Source: Muricomes sp. (GTDB lineage Bacteria; Bacillota; Clostridia; Lachnospirales; Lachnospiraceae). From it: a stretch of DNA of 10,158 nucleotides. Shown in pieces: positions 5,370-10,158 of the stretch. Location of the stretch: contig JAHHTM010000026.1 in the NCBI GenBank assembly GCA_020024675.1, positions 1 to 10,158 of the forward strand. Direction: 5' to 3'. The position numbers and the translations under genes are program-made. The notes below the pieces were generated by a model that saw only the letters and a program-made list of their open reading frames with translations, was not told where the DNA came from and did no database searches. Position 1 is the stretch's first letter. Each line of letters starts with the position of its first letter.

Positions 5370-6548
5370 TTAGTGATGGAACAAACGAAGTCCTGTGAAC
5401 GCCATTGCCATTCCATGCTTGTTACATGCTTCTATGACATTATCATCTCTTACAGAGCCACCTGGCTGTGCAACATATTTTACGCCACTTTTGAATGCAC
5501 GTTCAATGTTATCGCCAAATGGGAAAAAGGCATCTGAACCAAGAGCTACATTTTCCAGCTTATCAAGCCATTCTCTCTTCTCTTCACGTGTAAACACAGA
5601 TGGTTTCTCTGTGAAAGTATTTTCCCAGACTCCGTCTGCAAGAAGATCTTCATACTCTTCTCCAATATAAAGGTCGATTGCATTATCTCTGTCCGCTCTT
5701 CTTATATCTTCTTTAAATGGAAGATTTATAACTTTTGGACACTGACGAAGCCACCAGTTATCTGCTTTTTGTCCTGCAAGTCTTGTGCAGTGGATTCTGG
5801 ACTGCTGTCCTGCTCCAATACCTATTGCTTGTCCGTCTTTTACGTAGCATACAGAATTTGACTGTGTATATTTTAATGTGATCATAGAAATTGCAAGATC
5901 GATCTTAGCTGCATCTGAAATTTCTTTATTCTCTGTTACAACATTTGCAAAGAAATCATCATTGATCACTAATTCATTTCTTCCCTGCTCAAATGTAATT
6001 CCAAATACTTCTTTTCTTTCAATTGCAGCCGGAACGTAATCTGGATCGATTTCAATCACATTATAATTTCCTTTTTTCTTTTGTTTCAATATTTCAAGTG
6101 CTTCTGGCTCATAACCTGGTGCGATCACACCATCAGAGACCTCTCGTTTGATCAGTCTTGCTGTGTCTACGTCACATACATCTGATAATGCGATAAAATC
6201 TCCAAAAGATGACATTCTGTCTGCGCCTCTTGCTCTTGCATATGCGCATGCAAGCGGAGATAACTCACCCAAATCTTCAACCCAGTAGATTTTTGCGAGA
6301 ATATCTGTAAGTGGAAGTCCTACCGCTGCTCCAGCTGGTGATACATGTTTAAAAGATGTTGCTGCAGGAAGTCCTGTTGCTTTTTTCAGTTCACTTACAA
6401 GCTGCCATCCATTAAAGGCATCAAGGAAATTAATGTATCCCGGACGTCCACATAACACCTTGATTGGAAGCTCATTTCCGTTCTCCATATAAATTCTGGA
6501 TGGTTTCTGATTTGGATTACAACCATATTTTAATTCCAGTTCTTTCAT
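5370..6548 (-). CDS. purH: stand-alone phosphoribosylaminoimidazolecarboxamide formyltransferase (AICAR transformylase)
   Basis: The enzyme formylates AICAR with 10-formyl-tetrahydrofolate to give FAICAR, the ninth step of IMP synthesis. The 392-residue protein covers only the transformylase part of the usual bifunctional PurH/ATIC, which has an IMP cyclohydrolase domain of roughly 200 residues in front. The catalytic Lys-His pair is in SFKHVSPAGAA (K67, H68). Other clear motifs are ARARGADRMSSFGDF (103-117), SDGVIAPGYE, KYTQSNSVCY, the GIGAGQQSRIHCTRLAG block, SDAFFPFGDN and the C-terminus LRLFHH. From memory these resemble vertebrate ATIC more than Bacillus or E. coli PurH. AAGGAG lies about 9 bases before the ATG. 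The PurO-type cyclohydrolase is 13 bases upstream and supplies the missing activity. The symbol purH is used loosely. Confidence 0.94.
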   Translation of the reverse strand: MKELELKYGCNPNQKPSRIYMENGNELPIKVLCGRPGYINFLDAFNGWQLVSELKKATGLPAATSFKHVSPAGAAVGLPLTDILAKIYWVEDLGELSPLACAYARARGADRMSSFGDFIALSDVCDVDTARLIKREVSDGVIAPGYEPEALEILKQKKKGNYNVIEIDPDYVPAAIERKEVFGITFEQGRNELVINDDFFANVVTENKEISDAAKIDLAISMITLKYTQSNSVCYVKDGQAIGIGAGQQSRIHCTRLAGQKADNWWLRQCPKVINLPFKEDIRRADRDNAIDLYIGEEYEDLLADGVWENTFTEKPSVFTREEKREWLDKLENVALGSDAFFPFGDNIERAFKSGVKYVAQPGGSVRDDNVIEACNKHGMAMAFTGLRLFHH

Positions 6549-6561
6549 GATTTCCTGCTCC

Positions 6562-7275
6562 TTATTTATTCTTATTTACGATTTTTGTTTCATAGTTTCC
6601 TGTTTCAATATCAATGTAACGTACAAATAAAGAAACTTTATTGTCTGTATTTAAACTGTTCCACAATGTTTCTGTGAACACTTCTATATCATCTGGAATG
6701 GAAATCAGTTTTGGTTCTCCCTCAAAACTAGGAAGCGGATTTCCATCACATTTATATGTATGGATAAAGTGACCCTCTCCTGCTATTGGATTTTCATAGG
6801 CAAATGTATATCTATGACAGCTGTCTGGGTTTCCGTTATTGCTCTTTAAAATTGACATCGCATAATCATATGTTCCATTTTCAAGGTGCATAACACCTGA
6901 AATACGCGGTGTATAATTTGGAGCATCTGGCTCAAACTCTCTACTTCTAAGACTCTGCTCAAATGTCATCTGCTTGTCCATACCATCATAAATCGTATCT
7001 GTCTGGTCGCCATTTGTAACAATAGTCTTGTTTCCTAATACTCTGACAGGTGCATAGATAATAAGACTTGGGTCTGTAAGTTTTGATTCATCAAATGCCT
7101 GTGTACGGATTCCTTCTCCATCTTCTACAAAAATACGGTTACGGCTGTTTTCACTGCGTCCCATAATAAAATATGCGGTTACCGCTTTTTTTCCATTTGC
7201 ACTTTTACCAATAATAATGCCTCTGCCTGGGTATGAATTGTCTTTCAGTTCCTGTTCGATTGATAACATTTGCAT
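6562..7275 (-). CDS. PurO-type IMP cyclohydrolase
   Basis: This 237-residue protein resembles the IMP cyclohydrolase family first defined in archaea (PurO), which closes the ring of FAICAR to give IMP. The visible family signature is at the N-terminus: YPGRG (15-19), then a strand (GKKAVTAYFIMGRS, 28-41) and RNRIF (45-49). In archaeal PurO the corresponding segment reads roughly like SRSFPNR. Later blocks include YDYAMSIL (136-143) and FAYENP (153-158). The strongest support is context: 13 bases downstream is an AICAR transformylase with no cyclohydrolase domain of its own, so the pair completes the pathway. The ATG at 7275 has AAGGAG about 10 bases upstream; an ATG two codons in is spaced less well. 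Homology is from recalled pattern, not a search. Confidence 0.86.
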   Translation of the reverse strand: MQMLSIEQELKDNSYPGRGIIIGKSANGKKAVTAYFIMGRSENSRNRIFVEDGEGIRTQAFDESKLTDPSLIIYAPVRVLGNKTIVTNGDQTDTIYDGMDKQMTFEQSLRSREFEPDAPNYTPRISGVMHLENGTYDYAMSILKSNNGNPDSCHRYTFAYENPIAGEGHFIHTYKCDGNPLPSFEGEPKLISIPDDIEVFTETLWNSLNTDNKVSLFVRYIDIETGNYETKIVNKNK

Positions 7276-7323
7276 ATAAATGGCTCTCCTTTATCATTCA
7301 GTTCTATTAATAACTACAGGCTC

Positions 7324-7352
7324 ATTATAAATGTAAACTTATAAAAGTACAA
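7324..7352 (-). promoter_or_regulatory. candidate promoter of the IMP cyclohydrolase - AICAR transformylase unit
   Basis: A perfect -10 TATAAT (7324-7329) lies 17 bases after TTGTAC (7347-7352, which matches mainly in its TTG). The start near 7317 leaves a leader of about 40 nt. That is too short for a purine riboswitch, and no such fold is visible. Confidence 0.5.
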
Positions 7353-7419
7353 TATTTTCCTCCACTATTCAGGGTATGAAAAAAACTAATTCCCATTAAG
7401 AAGTTTCGCTAATCACAAT

Positions 7420-7454
7420 AAAAAAGAGAGACACTCATGAAAATAGCGTCTCTC
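7420..7454 (-). terminator. intrinsic terminator after the HAAS membrane-protein gene
   Basis: On the minus strand GAGAGACGCT and AGTGTCTCTC form a 10-bp stem with one G-U pair around a 9-nt loop, followed by six T residues. It begins 17 bases after the stop codon at 7471 and ends the padR-like unit. Confidence 0.93.
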
Positions 7455-7470
7455 ATATGTGGTTCAATTT

Positions 7471-8814
7471 TTAGAAATATTTTTTCATCTGAGGATTTAC
7501 AAGAATTTTTGCTGAAATCATTTCATTCGTTTTATAAGAATATACTTTTCTTTCTTTGATATCTTTCAACATCTCGTCTTTTATTTCCATTATGACCTTA
7601 AGTTCATTTCTTCCATAACCTTGTGAAAGATACACTCTGTAAACATCCCCTTCCTGTCCTTGTGTATCTTCGTACTCCTCTTCATAGGTAATATACGAAT
7701 CTGCCATATAAGAAATATCCTTTTGGTTATTTACGATTTCATAACAAATCTGTCCCTGGGGAATCGTTGCATCGAATACTACTTCTGGTTCTATCCAATC
7801 ATGTCCATCGTATATGTTTTCTAATTCTATCCTTCCTATGTTTCCTAACGGAACATTGGTCGTTACTCTTGTCACTGTCTTTTCTTCTTTAAAAAGTGAT
7901 TTCTCTCCACCATATGTAAAGCTTGAAAATTCAACAAACCCAATTCCTGTACCTATACCACCTAAAACAACTCCAAATGCCAGACAAACAACAACAACGA
8001 TCTTTACGATACCTCTTGCTTTTTCTGTCAGAAATCTTTTGCTATTCTTTTTCTTTCGGATCAAAAGACCAGTTCCAGTGATAGCTGCGGCACTAAAGAT
8101 AACAGCTCCCAAACTTATAAACAACACTCCCCACAGCGGATAATCCTCCACTAACAAAACAATCGAGGCTCCAAAAACATAAAGCATAAAACAGCTGAAA
8201 ATTGTAAGTAGGAAAGCAAAACCAAGCACACATAAGTTCCATATGATCCGAATACACCAGATACATAATTTTACACAAGCTTTTATAACTTTTCTGCACC
8301 AGAAACCAAGTTTTTTTATCCACATTTTCAATCTTCCTTGATTTTCTATTGCAGTCATCGGTATCTCTTGAAGAAAGTTATCCACATTTAATGGCAACTC
8401 ATTTTGTTGGTCTGGTTTTTCCGCATCTAATTTTACTTTTCCGTAAATATTTTTTAAAAATGCTTTTACTGAACTCCATCCATTTTTCAACATTACCTTT
8501 GCTTTTTGAAAAACTTTTCCACAAAAATGCTTCGTATTTTCCCCTATCTCTTTTGCGCTTTCTTTGAGCTGAGCCTGCTTTTCTTCTTTTATCTTTGCAT
8601 TGTAATTAACTTTTACATGGTAGGACTCTAGAATTTCCGCAACCAGTTCATCGATATTTCCAAAATCTTTGATTGCTTCTTCTTCCGTGATATTGCCATT
8701 TTGCATTTTCATAGAAATGTGCTGTTCGTATTCATTTAAAATATCATTCAGCTCATTTTCTTCTATGATCACAAGTTTCTTTTTCAAAACTTCAAAAAAT
8801 TCATCTTTTTTCAT
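7471..8814 (-). CDS. HAAS/DUF1700-type membrane signalling protein, partner of a PadR regulator
   Basis: Residues 1-70 form the helical HAAS (DUF1700-like) domain usual in genes next to PadR regulators: MKKDEFFEVLKKKL at the start, an acidic helix (18-31), then NITEEEAIKDFGNIDELVAEIL (41-62). A lysine-rich soluble segment (71-190) leads to three likely membrane spans near 193-221, 226-252 and 268-292. The C-terminal 150 residues (297-447) look like an extracytoplasmic beta-rich domain. The domain is vaguely like the DUF4097 partners of such proteins, but I cannot assign it. I start at the ATG at 8814 because AGGGGG lies 7 bases before it. A longer reading to 8874 would run through the padR-like gene and has no signal. 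The stop of that gene is 2 bases upstream, so the pair is translationally coupled. It may sense envelope state and act with the regulator, but this is inference. Confidence 0.85.
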   Translation of the reverse strand: MKKDEFFEVLKKKLVIIEENELNDILNEYEQHISMKMQNGNITEEEAIKDFGNIDELVAEILESYHVKVNYNAKIKEEKQAQLKESAKEIGENTKHFCGKVFQKAKVMLKNGWSSVKAFLKNIYGKVKLDAEKPDQQNELPLNVDNFLQEIPMTAIENQGRLKMWIKKLGFWCRKVIKACVKLCIWCIRIIWNLCVLGFAFLLTIFSCFMLYVFGASIVLLVEDYPLWGVLFISLGAVIFSAAAITGTGLLIRKKKNSKRFLTEKARGIVKIVVVVCLAFGVVLGGIGTGIGFVEFSSFTYGGEKSLFKEEKTVTRVTTNVPLGNIGRIELENIYDGHDWIEPEVVFDATIPQGQICYEIVNNQKDISYMADSYITYEEEYEDTQGQEGDVYRVYLSQGYGRNELKVIMEIKDEMLKDIKERKVYSYKTNEMISAKILVNPQMKKYF

Positions 8815-8816
8815 CT

Positions 8817-9137
8817 TTATACCCCCTGATCTTCTTCTAAAAATTCGCACACCCTGCTTTGAAATTCTTTCCATTCTTTAATAAGACTGTCTCTTTGCAA
8901 AATTCCCATCGCTGTAATGTGATAATATTTTCTTGGTGGTCCTTCCGTCGACTCTTTTAAATATGTCTCGAAATAATGCTCATTTGTCATTCGTTTTAAA
9001 AGAGGATATATGGTTCCCTCTTTTACATCTACTACTTTTGAAACTTCTTCTACTAACTCATATCCATACATATCTCTTTTTCCTACAGAAACGAGTACTA
9101 TCAATTCTAATACTCCTTTTTTAAACTGGGCATTCAC
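8817..9137 (-). CDS. PadR-family transcriptional regulator
   Basis: This 106-residue winged-helix protein has the short PadR (subfamily 2-like) architecture. It contains an N-terminal helix FKKGVLELIVL (5-15), MYGYEL (23-28), the recognition helix region EGTIYPLLKRM (40-50), the wing GPPRKYYHIT (66-75) and a C-terminal dimerisation helix (80-101). Such proteins usually repress their own operon and release on a stimulus sensed with the partner gene. The start is GTG at 9137, which GGGGGG precedes by 7 bases. An ATG at 9133 is out of frame. The stop codon TAA lies 2 bases before the membrane-protein gene. A candidate operator overlaps the -35 box. Confidence 0.94.
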   Translation of the reverse strand: MNAQFKKGVLELIVLVSVGKRDMYGYELVEEVSKVVDVKEGTIYPLLKRMTNEHYFETYLKESTEGPPRKYYHITAMGILQRDSLIKEWKEFQSRVCEFLEEDQGV

Positions 9138-9160
9138 AATCCATCCCCCCTTTTACTATT

Positions 9161-9189
9161 ATAATATATTCAGTACCTTATATTGTCAA
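9161..9189 (-). promoter_or_regulatory. promoter of the PadR/HAAS operon
   Basis: The minus strand has a perfect -35 TTGACA (9184-9189), a 17-base spacer and -10 TATTAT (9161-9166, five of six). A perfect TATAAT three bases further on (9158-9163) would need a 20-base spacer. The start falls near 9154, giving a short leader. Confidence 0.75.
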
Positions 9190-9194
9190 GTACT
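9172..9194. promoter_or_regulatory. candidate operator, inverted repeat around the -35 box
   Basis: AGTAC (9172-9176) and GTACT (9190-9194) are inverted around 13 bases that contain the whole TTGACA. Allowing one extra base, the arms extend to AAGTACT and AGTACCTT. The position is right for a repressor that blocks RNA polymerase, most simply the PadR protein acting on itself. Assignment rests on position only. Confidence 0.4.
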
Positions 9195-9244
9195 AATTTA
9201 TTATTAATACCTTGTTTGTTTTCATAAATACCGTTCTACTATTC

Positions 9245-9288
9245 AAAAAAAATTTCTCGTAAACAGGTCTTAACCCATCACGAGAAAT
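9245..9288 (-). terminator. intrinsic terminator after the M17 aminopeptidase gene
   Basis: On the minus strand ATTTCTCGT and ACGAGAAAT form a 9-bp stem around a 19-nt loop, followed by a run of at least seven T residues. It lies about 50 bases after the stop codon of the aminopeptidase and insulates the padR-like operon. Confidence 0.92.
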
Positions 9289-9341
9289 CTTTATTCATCT
9301 ATTTCCTTTCACACGAAAAGAATCCTATCTATATAACATTT

Positions 9342-10158
9342 TTATTCCGTTTCACACAAATGGTATATTGTTGAGACGCCTGCTCCGGTGGCCCCTGTCT
9401 GTTGATATTTCCATAACGGAGTGTCTACCCACGCAGTTCCTGCGATATCCAAATGAATCCATGGAATCTGTTCTGCAAACTTTCGTATAAACAAGCCCGC
9501 TGTAATTGTTCCACAACAAGAACCTCCTATATTTTTTACATCTGCCACTTCACTTTTTATCATTTCCTCATGTTCTTTTTCAAATGGAAGTCTGTGATAC
9601 TGTTCACCTGATTTTTCAAAAGCATTCTCAAATCTCTTATAAAGTTTATCATCATCGCACAACACTCCTGCTATTGAAAAACCAAGCATATTTACAACTG
9701 ATCCAGTTAATGTAGCAATATCAAGTATTGATGTTACATTTCCCTTTTTTGCAGCATAAGAAACTGCATCTGCAAGAATGAGTCTTCCTTCCGCATCCGT
9801 ATTCATCACTTCTATCGTTTTTCCAGAATAGGAAGATATTACATCTCCTGGAAGAAGACTTCCATCTGAAATTCTATTCTCACACATCGGCAAGAAGGCC
9901 GATACATTTTTCTTCTCTCCATTTTTGATCACCGCATACATAGCTCCTGCTACCGCTGCTGCTCCTGCCATATCTCCTTTTATCCCAGCCATAGAGGAAG
10001 CGGATTTCAGACAGTATCCTCCTGTGTCCACAGTCACACCTTTTCCGACTAATCCTATCCGATTCGCATTGCTTTTTACTGGTGTATATTCAATTTCAAG
10101 GAAGTATGGTGGATTTTCACTACTCATTCCTACACTATACAATGCATCCATACCTATT
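9342..10158 (-). CDS. leucyl aminopeptidase, M17 family (C-terminal part, start outside window)
   Basis: M17 aminopeptidases are cytosolic two-metal enzymes that release N-terminal residues from peptides. About 271 codons of the catalytic domain are visible; the N-terminal domain and the start lie beyond the right edge. The frame is open to the last base, and the ATG at 10151 is internal (it matches the family's GM-A---VG segment). Positions counted from that Met: GKGVTVDTGG (36-45) carries the metal- and substrate-binding Lys and an Asp ligand. GDMAGAAAV has the next Asp at 60. NTDAEGRL (117-124) holds Asp and Glu ligands and the active-site Arg. TGAG near the C-terminus is also typical. The segment GGSCCGTITAG (209-219) has a Cys pair where I would expect a tyrosine/glycine-type sequence, which is mildly unusual. 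No damage is visible. Confidence 0.95.
   Translation of the reverse strand, partial: IGMDALYSVGMSSENPPYFLEIEYTPVKSNANRIGLVGKGVTVDTGGYCLKSASSMAGIKGDMAGAAAVAGAMYAVIKNGEKKNVSAFLPMCENRISDGSLLPGDVISSYSGKTIEVMNTDAEGRLILADAVSYAAKKGNVTSILDIATLTGSVVNMLGFSIAGVLCDDDKLYKRFENAFEKSGEQYHRLPFEKEHEEMIKSEVADVKNIGGSCCGTITAGLFIRKFAEQIPWIHLDIAGTAWVDTPLWKYQQTGATGAGVSTIYHLCETE

Noticed and set aside
7306..7368. Short leader peptide (TTG start, 12 codons, after GGAGG) upstream of the IMP cyclohydrolase gene
   Set aside because: The reading overlaps the candidate -35/-10 boxes, so it would not be in the mRNA from that promoter, and the terminator at 7420-7454 blocks transcription from upstream.
7276..7420. Purine riboswitch or PurR box upstream of the IMP cyclohydrolase gene
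   Set aside because: The leader after the candidate start is only about 40 nt, and I see neither a three-way junction fold nor a recognisable PurBox pair.
8815..8874. Twenty-residue N-terminal extension of the HAAS protein
   Set aside because: It runs through the end of the padR-like gene in another frame, is arginine-rich and unlike the family, and has no ribosome binding site. The ATG at 8814 has AGGGGG at the right distance.
1..10158. Defence system, prophage, CRISPR array or other accessory island
   Set aside because: All genes are recognisable housekeeping or regulatory families on one strand with tight operon spacing. I see no direct-repeat arrays, integrase or toxin-like genes.

Overview
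The window is AT-rich bacterial DNA in which every gene I can support lies on the minus strand, so transcription runs from high to low coordinates. Strong AGGAGG-type ribosome binding sites, TTGACA/TATAAT promoters, tRNA genes without an encoded CCA, a TsaB-RimI fusion, and a purine pathway that uses a stand-alone AICAR transformylase plus a PurO-type IMP cyclohydrolase all point to a low-GC Clostridia genome. Lachnospiraceae is my best guess, an inference from gene content and protein resemblance.

Layout from right to left (direction of transcription). (1) 9342-10158: the C-terminal two-thirds of an M17 leucyl aminopeptidase whose start lies beyond the right edge, closed by a terminator. (2) 7471-9137: a two-gene unit with its own promoter, a PadR-family repressor and a HAAS/DUF1700-type membrane protein, closed by a terminator. 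(3) 5370-7275: the last two steps of de novo IMP synthesis, split between PurO-like IMP cyclohydrolase and a free-standing AICAR transformylase, again closed by a terminator. (4) 576-5209: a compact operon of mostly tRNA-maturation genes, tsaE - tsaB/rimI - small CxxC protein - rnz - tsaD - ispD. (5) 1-546: two tRNA-Ser genes (UGA and GGA anticodons), each with its own promoter, then a promoter at the left edge that fires out of the window.

Region 4 couples t6A synthesis (TsaB, TsaD and TsaE; TsaC is not in the window), ribosomal protein S18 acetylation (RimI), tRNA 3'-end maturation (RNase Z) and the MEP isoprenoid pathway (IspD). The most notable observation is that rnz carries an in-frame TAG at codon 143, and the family sequence resumes in the same frame on the other side. 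The gene is therefore either recently broken, read through, or affected by a sequence error. The two tRNA-Ser genes in the window lack an encoded CCA, the substrate class that normally needs RNase Z. rnz and tsaD also share one reading frame, separated by a second TAG.

No defence system, insertion sequence, CRISPR array or phage gene is visible. Apart from the rnz stop codon this is an ordinary housekeeping region. No intergenic stretch exceeds about 210 bases.
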